From NCBI GenBank assembly GCA_030147845.1, contig JASBUN010000061.1:1-64000 (forward strand): 64,000 bases of DNA, in the 5' to 3' direction. Each line of letters opens with the position of its first letter. The stretch's first letter is position 1. Under the pieces are notes generated by a model. That model did not search any database. It was not told where the DNA came from and saw only the letters and a program-made list of their open reading frames with translations. This document shows positions 22,561-35,382 of the stretch, piece by piece. The position numbers and the translations under genes are program-made. The DNA is from Gammaproteobacteria bacterium. Lineage in GTDB: Bacteria; Pseudomonadota; Gammaproteobacteria; JASBUN01.

Positions 22561-23634
22561 ATGAAAACCGTGTTGATCACGGGTGGTGCGGGCTTCATCG
22601 GTTCGGCGGTTACGCGTCACACCATCTCCAATACCGACTGGCGCGTCGTAAACGTTGATAAGTTGACGTATGCCGGCAATCTGGCGTCGCTGCGAGATGT
22701 TGCGCACGACGCCCGCTACTGCTTTGAGCAAGTTGATATTGGTCAGCGTGAACAAATGCAGCGCATTTTCCGACACTACGATCCCGACGCGGTGTTGCAT
22801 CTGGCGGCCGAGTCACATGTCGATCGTTCCATTGACAGTGCCGCGGAATTTATCGAAACCAACATCGTCGGAACCTACGTGTTGCTGGAAAGCGCGCTGC
22901 AGCACTGGCGCGGCATGAGCGAGCCGCGGCGTACGAAGTTTCGCTTCCTCCATGTTTCCACCGACGAAGTGTACGGTTCGCTGGCTGACGAGGGTTTGTT
23001 CAGCGAAATGACGCCGTATCAACCGAATTCTCCGTATTCGGCCAGCAAGGCATCGTCCGATCACTTGGTGCGTGCTTGGCACCATACGTATGGTCTGCCC
23101 GTGGTGACCACCAACTGCTCCAACAATTATGGGCCGTACCAGTTTCCAGAGAAGCTCATTCCGTTAATGATCATCAATGCCTTGGCAGGCAAACCGCTGC
23201 CGATTTATGGTAGCGGTCAGAACGTGCGCGATTGGTTATATGTTGATGACCATGTCAGCGCGCTTTGGACCGTGCTTTGCGAAGGACTGCCGGGCGAAGT
23301 CTATAATATCGGCGGCAATGCCGAGCGCAGCAATTTGGAGGTGGTCACGCAAGTATGTGCATTGATGGATGAGCTGGTCACCAACGCCAAGCGTAGACAC
23401 CATGCCGAGCTGATCAGTTACGTCGCCGATCGGCCGGGGCATGATTTACGCTACGCCATGGACAGCGGCAAGCTGCGGCGTGAATTGGGCTGGGAGCCTC
23501 GCGAGACGTTTGAATCCGGTCTGCGCCGGACGGTGCAGTGGTATCTGGCCCGGCGTGACTGGTGGCAGCCTATTGTGGATGGCGTGTATCAAGGCCAGCG
23601 TCTTGGCGCGTCGTCGCCGCGAGGTACGCGCTGA
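22561..23634 (+). CDS. rfbB: dTDP-glucose 4,6-dehydratase
   Basis: [22 protein letters not shown]...[13 protein letters not shown]...[13 protein letters not shown]. Confidence 0.97.
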   Translation: MKTVLITGGAGFIGSAVTRHTISNTDWRVVNVDKLTYAGNLASLRDVAHDARYCFEQVDIGQREQMQRIFRHYDPDAVLHLAAESHVDRSIDSAAEFIETNIVGTYVLLESALQHWRGMSEPRRTKFRFLHVSTDEVYGSLADEGLFSEMTPYQPNSPYSASKASSDHLVRAWHHTYGLPVVTTNCSNNYGPYQFPEKLIPLMIINALAGKPLPIYGSGQNVRDWLYVDDHVSALWTVLCEGLPGEVYNIGGNAERSNLEVVTQVCALMDELVTNAKRRHHAELISYVADRPGHDLRYAMDSGKLRRELGWEPRETFESGLRRTVQWYLARRDWWQPIVDGVYQGQRLGASSPRGTR

Positions 23635-23652
23635 ACCGGCGCGCAATATGTT

Positions 23653-24540
23653 ATGACGACGCGTAAGGGCATTATTCTCGCGGGCGGTTCCGGTACACGG
23701 CTGTACCCCGTGACGCAGGCGGTCAGCAAACAGCTGCTTCCGGTGTATGACAAGCCGATGGTTTACTATCCGCTGACGACGCTGATGTTGGCGGGCATAC
23801 GCGATATTTTGCTTATCTCCACGCCGCAGGATACGCCGCGCTTCGAGCAGTTACTGGGCGACGGTAGTCAGTGGGGTATTTCCATTCGTTACGCCGTACA
23901 GCCGCAACCGCAAGGCTTGGCACAGGCATTCATCATTGGCGCGGACTTTATCGGCGCTGATGCGTGCGTATTGATTCTGGGCGACAACGTATTTTACGGT
24001 CATGACCTCATCACCATGCTACGACGCGCCGGCGCGCGCACCGATGGCGCAACCGTGTTCGCTTACCGTGTCAGTGACCCACAGCGTTATGGGGTCGTCG
24101 AATTCGACGATCAGCGCCGCGCCGTCAGTATCGAGGAGAAGCCGCAGCGGCCGAAATCCCGTTATGCCGTAACAGGATTGTATTTCTATGATAATGACGT
24201 CGTCCCGATTGCCCGCGCATTAAAGCCCTCGGCGCGCGGTGAATTGGAGATCACCGACGTCAATCGCGACTACCTGGCGCGTGGCGCGCTACAAGTGGAA
24301 CTGATGGGGCGCGGTCTCGCATGGCTCGATACCGGCACGCATGAAACATTGCTTGAAGCGTCCGCGTTCATCGAGACCATCGAACGCCGCCAAGGTTTGA
24401 AGATTGCCTGCCCGGAGGAAGTGGCCTATCGGGCCGGTTATATCGACGCTGAACAGGTGCGCGACATGGCCGAACCGCTGAAGAACAATGGCTACGGGCG
24501 TTATCTTCTGTCCATGTTGGACGACATCGATGCATTTTGA
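23653..24540 (+). CDS. rfbA: Glucose-1-phosphate thymidylyltransferase
   Basis: [49 protein letters not shown]. Confidence 0.97.
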   Translation: MTTRKGIILAGGSGTRLYPVTQAVSKQLLPVYDKPMVYYPLTTLMLAGIRDILLISTPQDTPRFEQLLGDGSQWGISIRYAVQPQPQGLAQAFIIGADFIGADACVLILGDNVFYGHDLITMLRRAGARTDGATVFAYRVSDPQRYGVVEFDDQRRAVSIEEKPQRPKSRYAVTGLYFYDNDVVPIARALKPSARGELEITDVNRDYLARGALQVELMGRGLAWLDTGTHETLLEASAFIETIERRQGLKIACPEEVAYRAGYIDAEQVRDMAEPLKNNGYGRYLLSMLDDIDAF

Positions 24541-25075
24541 GACGACCGATATTCCGGATGCGCTGATTCTTCAGCCAAAGGTGTTTGGCGACCAGCGTGG
24601 CTATTTCTTTGAGAGCTATAATGAGCGTGTGTTTGAGCGCTGCGTTGGGCGTCCCGTACGGTTCGTGCAAGACAATCAGTCGCGCTCGGCGCGCGGTGTA
24701 TTGCGCGGCCTGCATTATCAGGTGCACCAGCCGCAAGCAAAGTTGGTATGCGTGCTGAGTGGCGAAATTTATGACGTCGCGATTGACATCCGGCGCAGTT
24801 CGGCGTTTTTTGGCCGTTGGGTCGGCGCACGGCTTACCGCGGCCAACCATCGGCAGATGTGGGTGCCGGAGGGATTCGCGCATGGATTCTGTGTGCTGTC
24901 GGATTCCGCCGATGTGCTGTATAAAACGACCGATTTCTATGCGCCGGAACATGAGCGCTGTATTCGCTGGGATGATCCCGCCTTGGCCATTACTTGGCCG
25001 CTGGAGCAAGCGCCGCTGGTGTCGGACAAGGACCGGCAGGGCCGTTCGCTGGCCGATGCCGAGTTGTTTCCGTGA
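24530..25075 (+). CDS. rfbC: dTDP-4-dehydrorhamnose 3,5-epimerase
   Basis: [23 protein letters not shown]...[23 protein letters not shown] at 24530 overlaps rfbA by 11 bp. Confidence 0.96.
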   Translation: MHFETTDIPDALILQPKVFGDQRGYFFESYNERVFERCVGRPVRFVQDNQSRSARGVLRGLHYQVHQPQAKLVCVLSGEIYDVAIDIRRSSAFFGRWVGARLTAANHRQMWVPEGFAHGFCVLSDSADVLYKTTDFYAPEHERCIRWDDPALAITWPLEQAPLVSDKDRQGRSLADAELFP

Positions 25076-25944
25076 CCGATATTTTGCTGTTCGGCGGCAG
25101 CGGCCAGATTGGCTCGGCGCTGTTTCGTCGTTTGAGTCCGTACTATGCGCTTGCCGCGCCCGATTCGGCGGCCGTCGACTTATCTTCCGCGGAACAAATT
25201 AGTAACACGATCGAGCGCCTGCGGCCGCGTTTGATCATCAATGCCGCCGCCTATACGGCCGTTGACCGCGCCGAGCAGGAGCCCGAATCGGCGCTGCATG
25301 TCAACGGCGTCGCTCCCGGCGTAATGGCGCGACAAGCGCGCTTGACCGGCGCGGCGTTGGTGCACTATTCGACCGACTACGTGTTCGATGGCAGTAAAGC
25401 TTCGCCCTATACGGAAAACGATGCGCCCGCGCCCCTAAATGTCTACGGGCGCAGTAAACTGGCCGGCGACAGGGCGGTCATGGACTCCGGCGCGCCATAT
25501 CTGATTTTGCGCACGTCCTGGGTATACGGGTTGCAGGGCAGTAATTTTCTGCTGACCATGCAGCGTTTGCTGCGCGAGCGCGAGCAGGTCAGCGTGGTCG
25601 ATGACCAAATCGGCGCGCCGACCTGGTGCGAGTCGATTGCCGATGCTACGGTATCGATACTGCGCGCCGAGGATGACTTGGTCGAGTCGGTGGGCAAGCG
25701 TTCGGGATTGTATAATATGACATGCGGCGGCGAGACGACATGGTACGGATTCGCGCAGGCGATTCGTGCCGAACTCTTATCGAGTCATGTCAGGCTGGCC
25801 GATCTGCAGGCGATAGTGAGCGCCGATTATCCAACGGCCGCGCGCCGGCCGGCTTACTCGGTGCTCGATAACAGTCGCCTGCACGGCGAATTCGCGCTCG
25901 ACCTGCCGCACTGGCGGCAGGCATTGGCTGCCGCCTTGGCGTAG
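25072..25944 (+). CDS. rfbD: dTDP-4-dehydrorhamnose reductase (GTG start)
   Basis: [21 protein letters not shown]...VHYSTDYVFDGSKASPYTENDAPAPLNVYGRSKLAGD; GTGA overlap with rfbC stop. Confidence 0.95.
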   Translation: MTDILLFGGSGQIGSALFRRLSPYYALAAPDSAAVDLSSAEQISNTIERLRPRLIINAAAYTAVDRAEQEPESALHVNGVAPGVMARQARLTGAALVHYSTDYVFDGSKASPYTENDAPAPLNVYGRSKLAGDRAVMDSGAPYLILRTSWVYGLQGSNFLLTMQRLLREREQVSVVDDQIGAPTWCESIADATVSILRAEDDLVESVGKRSGLYNMTCGGETTWYGFAQAIRAELLSSHVRLADLQAIVSADYPTAARRPAYSVLDNSRLHGEFALDLPHWRQALAAALA

Positions 25945-25984
25945 CCGGGTATTACTGGCTTGATGGCACCGAAATGACCCCCTG

Positions 25985-26004
25985 AGCGGCCGCGGTCGGC
26001 CGCT
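25985..26004 (+). terminator. Perfect 8-bp GC hairpin between rfbD and cysC (no U-tract)
   Basis: AGCGGCCG-CGGT-CGGCCGCT. Confidence 0.45.
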
Positions 26005-26024
26005 ACTAGCGCTGGAGATAAGAA

Positions 26025-26633
26025 GTGAGCAAAAGTTCCAACGTAGTTTGGCACCACGCCACCGTAACGCGCGAGCGGCGCGAGAGTCTCAGTGGCCACA
26101 AGGGCGCGGTATTGTGGTTTACCGGCCTGTCCGGCGCCGGTAAATCGACGCTGGCGCACGCGGTGGAGGAGCAACTGCATCAGCTGGGTAGCCATACTTT
26201 TGTCTTCGACGGCGACAACGTGCGCCATGGGCTGTGCTCGGACCTGGGTTTTTCGGCCGACGATCGGTCGGAAAATCTGCGCCGTATCGGCGAAATGGTC
26301 AAACTGTTCCTGGAAGCCGGGATCATCTCTCTGACGGCGTTTATTTCGCCATTTGCCACCGACCGCGACCGCGTGCGCACTTTGGTGCCGCACGGCGATT
26401 TCTTTGAAATTTACTGTCGTGCGCCGCTGGAAGTCTGCGAGGGACGCGACGTCAAGGGCCTGTATAAGCGTGCCAGGGCCGGCCAAATACCTGAGTTCAC
26501 TGGCATATCGTCGCCTTACGAGGAACCGCGCAACCCTGAGTTGGTGGTCGATACAGGTACCCAGCCGTTGGCCGAATGTATCGACCAAGTGCTTGCGCTG
26601 CTGCGCCAGCGCGGCGTTCTGGCGCTGACGTGA
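26025..26633 (+). CDS. cysC: Adenylyl-sulfate kinase (GTG start)
   Basis: [18 protein letters not shown]...[31 protein letters not shown]...[10 protein letters not shown]. Confidence 0.95.
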   Translation: MSKSSNVVWHHATVTRERRESLSGHKGAVLWFTGLSGAGKSTLAHAVEEQLHQLGSHTFVFDGDNVRHGLCSDLGFSADDRSENLRRIGEMVKLFLEAGIISLTAFISPFATDRDRVRTLVPHGDFFEIYCRAPLEVCEGRDVKGLYKRARAGQIPEFTGISSPYEEPRNPELVVDTGTQPLAECIDQVLALLRQRGVLALT

Positions 26634-26737
26634 AGATCGCCGTCGCGCCGGTCCGCGGTGACTTGTCGTAGTGGCATTTTTCCTGCGAAAGTAGTATGTT
26701 ACCCGGTTTCTCCGGGATAGTCCGCGGTGCGCCTTTC

Positions 26738-28093
26738 ATGATCCGCAAGCTCTATATCAAGACCCATGGTTGTCAAATGAACGAGTACGACTCCGCCAAG
26801 ATGGCGGACGTTCTGCGCGACTCGCATGGCTTGCAATGCACCGACGACCCGGAGCAGGCTGATGTGCTGTTGCTCAACACGTGTTCTATACGCGAAAAAG
26901 CGCAGGAGAAGGTATTCTCGCAGCTGGGGGTATGGCGCGAACTGAAACTCGAACGGCCCGATCTGGTCATCGGCGTCGGCGGTTGCGTCGCCAGCCAGGA
27001 AGGCGACGCGTTGCGCCAACGTGCACCGTATGTCGATATCGTCTTCGGGCCGCAGACGCTGCACCGTTTGCCGGCCATGCTCGACGAGGCGTGCAAGTGC
27101 CGCACTGCGGTCGTCGATGTCAGTTTTCCCGAAATCGAAAAGTTTGATTGTTTGCCGCCGCCGCGTGCCGACGGCCCGACCGCGTTCGTGTCCATCATGG
27201 AAGGTTGCAGTAAATACTGTTCGTTCTGCGTCGTTCCGTATACGCGTGGTGAGGAAGTCAGCCGGCCATTGGATGATATTATCGCTGAAGTGGTGGCTTT
27301 GGCGGCACAAGGCGTACGTGAAGTCACTCTGTTGGGGCAGAACGTCAACGCCTACCGCGGCGCGACCTATGACGGCGATATAGCCGACTTGGCTTTGCTG
27401 ATTACCTACATCGCCGCCATCGATGGGATTGACCGCATTCGCTATACCACCTCGCACCCGATCGAGGTGAATGACAGTTTGATACAAGCCTATGCCGAGG
27501 TGCCGCAGTTGGTGAGTCATCTTCATCTGCCGGTACAAAGCGGATCGGACCGGATTCTTGCGTTGATGAAGCGCGGTCATACGGCGCTGGAGTACAGTGA
27601 CAAGGTTCGACGTCTGCGCCAGGCGCGGCCTAATCTGAGTTTGTCCTCGGACTTCATCGTCGGCTTTCCCGGTGAGAGCGAGCAGGATTTCGACGCCACA
27701 ATGGCGTTGATCGAGAACATTGGCTTCGATCAATCGTTCAGTTTCGTATTCAGCGCCCGGCCCGGAACGCCGGCCGCCGCTTTACCCGATGAGGTGCCGT
27801 TGGAGCGGAAAAAGCAGCGCTTGGCGCGGCTGCAGGAACGCGTCAACCAGATGGCACGGAAAATCAGCGCCGATATGGTTGGGAGCGTGCAGCGCGTTTT
27901 GGTCGAACGTCCCTCGCGTAAGGACCCGGCGCAGCTGGCCGGGCGCACCGAGAACAACCGCGTAGTGAATTTACACGGCGACGCCGGCTTGATCGGTACA
28001 TTTGTGGATGTGCGTATTACCGCAGCGCTGCCCAACTCATTACGCGGTGAGCTCGTCGGCGACGGCGCTGCGGCTCACTGTGCTCGAGGATAA
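26738..28093 (+). CDS. miaB: tRNA-2-methylthio-N6-dimethylallyladenosine synthase
   Basis: [26 protein letters not shown]...[23 protein letters not shown]. Confidence 0.98.
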   Translation: MIRKLYIKTHGCQMNEYDSAKMADVLRDSHGLQCTDDPEQADVLLLNTCSIREKAQEKVFSQLGVWRELKLERPDLVIGVGGCVASQEGDALRQRAPYVDIVFGPQTLHRLPAMLDEACKCRTAVVDVSFPEIEKFDCLPPPRADGPTAFVSIMEGCSKYCSFCVVPYTRGEEVSRPLDDIIAEVVALAAQGVREVTLLGQNVNAYRGATYDGDIADLALLITYIAAIDGIDRIRYTTSHPIEVNDSLIQAYAEVPQLVSHLHLPVQSGSDRILALMKRGHTALEYSDKVRRLRQARPNLSLSSDFIVGFPGESEQDFDATMALIENIGFDQSFSFVFSARPGTPAAALPDEVPLERKKQRLARLQERVNQMARKISADMVGSVQRVLVERPSRKDPAQLAGRTENNRVVNLHGDAGLIGTFVDVRITAALPNSLRGELVGDGAAAHCARG

Positions 28094-28280
28094 GCCGCAA
28101 TGCCAGGGTTTTTCTCCGGCAATGCCGCCGCCGGGCCGAATTGCGCGGTCAATGCCTTGCGTAGCGGCCGTTCGGCAACCATACTCGGATTATGATGTCC
28201 GCGGCATCACGAGCCAAAGCGGATTGCTGTCTGGTACTCGACCAGTCCCTGACCCCGTTTGAATTTTTTCGGCCACGTAC

Positions 28281-29252
28281 TTGAACGAGCACGCCAAGAC
28301 AGTAGACCTGACCCTCGATCCGGCCGATAACCAGCGGCTGGTGAATCTGTGCGGTTTATTCGACGAAAACCTGCGCCACCTCGAGCGCCGTTTGGGCGTG
28401 GAAATCAATAATCGGGCCAATCATTTTCAGGTCATTGGCGATGAACGGGCGGTGCGCGCCGCCGGCGAAGTGTTGCGAAAACTCTATGCTGCCGCCGAGC
28501 AGGAGGAGCTTTCACCGCAGCGCGTGCATTTGCACTTGCAGGAGGCCGGTATCGAAGATTTGCTGGCCAGCTCCGGCCGTGCCCAGGAGGTCGAGATTCA
28601 GACACGCAAGGCGCGTGTAAAGGGCCGTGGCCCGAATCAGCAGCGCTACCTCAACAATGTACTTACCCATGACATCAATTTTGGCGTAGGGCCGGCCGGC
28701 ACCGGCAAGACCTATCTGGCGGTCGCCTGCGCAGTCGACGCGCTCGAGCGTGAGAGTGTGCAGCGTTTGGTGTTAGTGCGCCCGGCGGTCGAAGCCGGCG
28801 AACGCCTGGGTTTTCTGCCGGGCGATCTGGCGCAAAAGATCGATCCTTATCTGCGGCCACTTTATGACGCGTTATATGAAATGCTTGGTTTTGAGCGTGT
28901 GAGCAAATTGATCGAGCGTGGCGTGATCGAGGTCGCTCCGCTCGCCTACATGCGTGGACGTACGCTCAACGATTCGTTCATCATTCTGGACGAAGCGCAG
29001 AACACGACCGTAGAGCAGATGAAAATGTTCCTGACCCGCATCGGTTTTGGATCCACCGCGGTTGTCACCGGTGACGTTACTCAGATTGACCTTCCGGATA
29101 ACCGCAAATCCGGTCTGCGTCACGTCGTCGATGTCCTCAAGGATGTCGACGGCATATCATTCACGTTTTTCAACGCCCGCGATGTCGTGCGTCATCCGCT
29201 GGTGCAGGCCATCGTATCAGCTTATGAAACGTATGAACGCAAGACCTCATAG
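28281..29252 (+). CDS. ybeZ: PhoH-like ATPase (YbeZ); probable TTG start
   Basis: FGVGPAGTGKTYLAVACAVDALERESVQRLVLVRPAVEAGERLGFLPGDLAQKIDPYLRPLYD; next to ybeY. Confidence 0.95.
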   Translation: MNEHAKTVDLTLDPADNQRLVNLCGLFDENLRHLERRLGVEINNRANHFQVIGDERAVRAAGEVLRKLYAAAEQEELSPQRVHLHLQEAGIEDLLASSGRAQEVEIQTRKARVKGRGPNQQRYLNNVLTHDINFGVGPAGTGKTYLAVACAVDALERESVQRLVLVRPAVEAGERLGFLPGDLAQKIDPYLRPLYDALYEMLGFERVSKLIERGVIEVAPLAYMRGRTLNDSFIILDEAQNTTVEQMKMFLTRIGFGSTAVVTGDVTQIDLPDNRKSGLRHVVDVLKDVDGISFTFFNARDVVRHPLVQAIVSAYETYERKTS

Positions 29253-29270
29253 CACTGAGTCGATCCGCCT

Positions 29271-29771
29271 ATGAGTCAGGATGGATGCGCGGGTATCGGC
29301 GTAGCCGGTGATGTGGTGGTGGACGTGCAGATCGCATCGGCCGGCATCGATATTCCAATGGCGGATGAATTCCAGGCGTGGGTGCAAGGTGCGCTGGCCG
29401 GACGACGTACGCGCGGCGAGGTCGTGATCCGGGTGGTCGATGACGCCGAGAGCGCCGATCTGAACCAGCGCTATCGTGCTAAAGCGGGACCCACCAATGT
29501 GCTGTCTTTCGTCTTCGAGGCGCCGCCGGGCGTGTTGGTGGACTTGTTGGGTGATTTGGTAATCTGTGCGCCGGTTGTGGTTCGCGAGGCGGTGCAGCAG
29601 AACAAGGCGCCGCTGGCGCACTGGGCGCACATGGTTGTGCATGGCACGTTGCATCTGCTTGGCTACGACCATCAAGAACCGGGCGAAGCGCAGCGTATGG
29701 AATGTGCAGAGATTGAAATTTTGGCGCGGCTGGGATTTCCCGATCCGTATCAGTGTGAAGATGGTGTATGA
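29271..29771 (+). CDS. ybeY: Endoribonuclease YbeY
   Basis: TNVLSFVFEAPPG...HMVVHGTLHLLGYDHQEPGEAQRME. Confidence 0.96.
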   Translation: MSQDGCAGIGVAGDVVVDVQIASAGIDIPMADEFQAWVQGALAGRRTRGEVVIRVVDDAESADLNQRYRAKAGPTNVLSFVFEAPPGVLVDLLGDLVICAPVVVREAVQQNKAPLAHWAHMVVHGTLHLLGYDHQEPGEAQRMECAEIEILARLGFPDPYQCEDGV

Positions 29772-29795
29772 CGCAATGGAGAATGGCAGCAACTA

Positions 29796-30656
29796 ATGAG
29801 TGAGCATCGCACCAATAGCAGCAGCCTCGGCGCGCGCTCGTGGTTTGAGCGTATCAGTCAGGCGCTGTCGGGTGAGCCGAAAGACCGGGAGCAGCTTCTG
29901 GAAGTGCTGCGCGACGCGCATGACCGGAACCTGCTGGACCTGGATGCGTTCAGCATGATTGAAGGTGTTCTGCAGGTGTCCGAGATGCAAGTGCGTGACA
30001 TCATGATTCCGCGTTCGCAAATGGTGGTGATCGAACGCGACGCGCCCGTCGAGGAGATACTGGCACTCATTGTACGCTCCGGGCATTCGCGTTTTCCGGT
30101 CATCGGTGATAATCGCGACGAAGTGGTCGGTATGCTGCTGGCCAAGGATATGTTGTGGTATTACATGGAAGGGCAGCGCGACGCCTTCAATATTCGCGAA
30201 TTGTTGCGCCCGGCGTCGTTTATTCCCGAGAGCAAGCGCTTGAATGTGCTGTTAAAGGAGTTTCGCGCCAGCCGCAATCATTTGGCGGTCGTGATTGACG
30301 AATATGGTGGCGTGGCCGGTATGGTCACGATAGAGGACGTCATCGAACAGATCGTCGGTGAGATCGAGGATGAACACGATATCGAGGAGGGAACTTATAT
30401 TCTCGATCATGAGGCCAATCGGTTTACGGTCAAGGCGCTTACCCCGATCGAAGACTTCAATGCCCATTTCGGTACCCGTTTCAGCGATGAAGAATTCGAT
30501 ACCATTGGCGGTTTGTTGTTGAACGCGCTTGGGCACATGCCCAAACGCGGTGAGACCGTGCATATCGACGGCTTGGCATTTAAGGTGTTGCGCGCCGATA
30601 ACCGGCGCGTGCACCTGTTGCAGGTCACAGTGGACCCCCAGACGCCGGCATCGTGA
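29796..30656 (+). CDS. corC: CorC/HlyC CBS-domain protein (YbeX)
   Basis: VRDIMIPRSQMVVIERDAPVEEILALIVRSGHSRFPVIGDN; C-terminal CorC domain. Confidence 0.94.
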   Translation: MSEHRTNSSSLGARSWFERISQALSGEPKDREQLLEVLRDAHDRNLLDLDAFSMIEGVLQVSEMQVRDIMIPRSQMVVIERDAPVEEILALIVRSGHSRFPVIGDNRDEVVGMLLAKDMLWYYMEGQRDAFNIRELLRPASFIPESKRLNVLLKEFRASRNHLAVVIDEYGGVAGMVTIEDVIEQIVGEIEDEHDIEEGTYILDHEANRFTVKALTPIEDFNAHFGTRFSDEEFDTIGGLLLNALGHMPKRGETVHIDGLAFKVLRADNRRVHLLQVTVDPQTPAS

Positions 30657-32239
30657 CGTCGATCATGGCGCGAGGGCAGCGGAGTTCGGCGGCGCAGGCA
30701 TCGCCCGACGGCGTCGCGCGCGGCCGCCGGCCGACGGTGGGTGGCGATGCGCTGGCGTTTGCCGCCGGCGCCGTCACCCCGCTCGCCTTTTCCCCTTACG
30801 GCATATTTGCCATTGCGCCGTTGGCTGCCGCGGTATTGTTTTATTTGTGTTCCGCGGTCAGTGGCCGCCGTGCCTTTTGGCGTGGCTGGTTGTTCGGTTT
30901 TGGGTTGTTTGCCTTTGGCGTGTATTGGGTCTACCACAGCATGCACGTGTACGGCTACATGCCGCCGCTGCTTGCCGGCCTGTTCACGGTGGTGTTTGCT
31001 GCGTTGTTGGCGCTTTACCCCGGTTTGGCGTTGTATTTTGCCACGCGCTTTTTCCGGGTTACGACGCCATGGCGCTTACTACTTGTCTATCCGGCGGTAT
31101 GGACCCTGGCCGAGTGGCTGCGGGGTTGGCTGTTGACCGGCTTCCCGTGGCTCGATCTTGGTTACAGTCAAGTGGCTGCGCCGCTGGGTGGGCTGGCGGC
31201 CTACGTCGGCGTCTACGGCGTTACATGGGCGGTTGCCTTCAGTGGCGGCTTGTTAGCGTTACTCCTGCACGTGCGCTTGCGCACCGGGGCGATTCTGTTG
31301 TCGTCCGTGGCGGTGTTGTGGGCGGTCGCTTGGTTGTTGGGAACGGTCTCCTGGACGGCCCCGGCCGGGGCCGCTTTTTCGGTGAGTTTAATTCAAGGTA
31401 ATGTGCCCCAGGAGATCAAATGGCAGCGCGGCGCGCGCGCTAAGATACTGCAACAGTATGCGGCTGCAACGCGCACGCGCTTGGGAACGCGCTTGATCGT
31501 CTGGCCGGAGACCGCCATACCGGTATTTTATAGTGAAGTCGCAAACGACTATCTGCGCCCACTGGCCGCGGCTGCGCGCGCGAAAGGTACTGATTTACTG
31601 ATGGGATTGCCGGTGCGCGATCCCGCCTCGGGAAAATACTACAACGCGATGCTGAGTCTTGACGGGCGATCGGCCTTTTACTTTAAACGGCACTTGGTGC
31701 CGTTCGGCGAGTATGTGCCGCTGCGCGGATTGCTCGACGGATTGCTGGATCTGCTGCACGTCCCCATGTCGTCTTTCAGTAAGGGTGCTTGGCAGCAGCA
31801 ACCGCCGCATGTGGCCGGTTACCCGGTCGGTATCTCCATCTGCTACGAGATCGCGTTCGGCGCTGAGGTCATAACGACATTGCCGCAGGCCGCGTTTCTG
31901 GTCAACGCCAGTAACAATTCCTGGTTTGGTGATTCCAGCGCACCCTATCAAGTGCTGGAAATGGCGCGTATGCGTGCCCGCGAGAGCCAGCGTTACGTGC
32001 TCAGCGCAACCAACAACGGTATGACCGCGATCATCGACGATGCCGGCAGGGTGCGGCGCGAGGCGCCGCGCGCGCGCGCGGTCATTTTGGATGGCACCGT
32101 TGAGCCGCGCACTGGTTCTACGCCTTACGTCCGTTGGGGCAACGTACCAGTGATTACGGCGCTGGTCATGTCAGTGCTGGCCGGCTTGTGGTCCGGCCGT
32201 CGCGCGCGGCGCCGACGGCCGTCATCGGCATCAACGTGA
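30653..32239 (+). CDS. lnt: Apolipoprotein N-acyltransferase (GTG start)
   Basis: 528 aa membrane protein; LIVWPETAIPVF, KRHLVPFGEYVPLRGLL, SICYEIAFG; GTGA overlap with corC. Confidence 0.95.
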   Translation: MTSIMARGQRSSAAQASPDGVARGRRPTVGGDALAFAAGAVTPLAFSPYGIFAIAPLAAAVLFYLCSAVSGRRAFWRGWLFGFGLFAFGVYWVYHSMHVYGYMPPLLAGLFTVVFAALLALYPGLALYFATRFFRVTTPWRLLLVYPAVWTLAEWLRGWLLTGFPWLDLGYSQVAAPLGGLAAYVGVYGVTWAVAFSGGLLALLLHVRLRTGAILLSSVAVLWAVAWLLGTVSWTAPAGAAFSVSLIQGNVPQEIKWQRGARAKILQQYAAATRTRLGTRLIVWPETAIPVFYSEVANDYLRPLAAAARAKGTDLLMGLPVRDPASGKYYNAMLSLDGRSAFYFKRHLVPFGEYVPLRGLLDGLLDLLHVPMSSFSKGAWQQQPPHVAGYPVGISICYEIAFGAEVITTLPQAAFLVNASNNSWFGDSSAPYQVLEMARMRARESQRYVLSATNNGMTAIIDDAGRVRREAPRARAVILDGTVEPRTGSTPYVRWGNVPVITALVMSVLAGLWSGRRARRRRPSSAST

Positions 32240-32746
32240 TTTGCGGTTGAAGCTGGTGGCGTGACAGCGTGGACACGGGGGGATGTGTCCGGCTTTCTTG
32301 AAATTAAGCAATTCACCGCATTCTTGGCACTCCAGCGTGCCCGGACCGGCAATTTCGCCGCTCCGGTAAACGCCGCGGTGGTCGAGGTCATGCTGTAATT
32401 CCATTAATTCCAGCTTGGTCTTGTCGGCCACGGAAGTAAACAGATCGAGCAGGGAGAGTTCGATCAGTTCCATGTCCATGTGTAACCAGTCGCGTAGTTC
32501 GCCGCCGGTTCGCGCCAGGTATTGACCGGCGTCGTTTAGGTCGCGCTGCACCCACGCAGAAATTTTCTCGGCCTCCTCGCGGCTCAATTCGCCTTGCTCG
32601 ACGGCCACGTCGCGTGCCTGCTGCAGGGCTTGCTGCACGGTGTCCGCACTATCGCCCGTGTCAGCGAGCGTGTCCTGCACGCGTTGCATCATGAGGCGGT
32701 AGGCATTTTCCAATTTTTGATCGGTGTGCTCAGGGGAGTTGTGCAT
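32231..32746 (-). CDS. Zinc-ribbon protein, DUF1451/YbeL-like
   Basis: MHNSPEHTDQKLENAYRLMMQRV...; C-terminal CQECGELLNFKKAGHIPPCPRCHATSF. Confidence 0.8.
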   Translation of the reverse strand: MHNSPEHTDQKLENAYRLMMQRVQDTLADTGDSADTVQQALQQARDVAVEQGELSREEAEKISAWVQRDLNDAGQYLARTGGELRDWLHMDMELIELSLLDLFTSVADKTKLELMELQHDLDHRGVYRSGEIAGPGTLECQECGELLNFKKAGHIPPCPRCHATSFNRKSR

Positions 32747-32895
32747 GGGTTTCTTGCCTTTCGGTCGCGTTAGACCAAGTGTGGCGCAAAAGCACACCCC
32801 TGTCACCCGCATTGCCGGTCGTCTCGCTGTTCAAAGTCGAGCGCCTACGGTATCCTTTTCTGCTTAAACGTAATTTTTCTCTAGCCAAAAGTTGA

Positions 32896-35358
<2,463 letters not shown>

Positions 35359-35382
35359 TCATCAAACTGGGGAGCGTTGAAT

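Noticed and set aside
20033-25944. Complete O-antigen or capsule biosynthesis locus
   Set aside because: Only nucleotide-sugar precursor genes are present; no glycosyltransferase, flippase, polymerase or ABC exporter is visible.
26699-27733. 344-aa minus-strand ORF opposite miaB
   Set aside because: Antisense frame of a clear MiaB gene with no recognisable motif; treated as a compositional artefact.
30529-31401. 290-aa plus-strand ORF overlapping corC and lnt
   Set aside because: Alternative frame of lnt; the 528-aa Lnt frame has the catalytic motifs.
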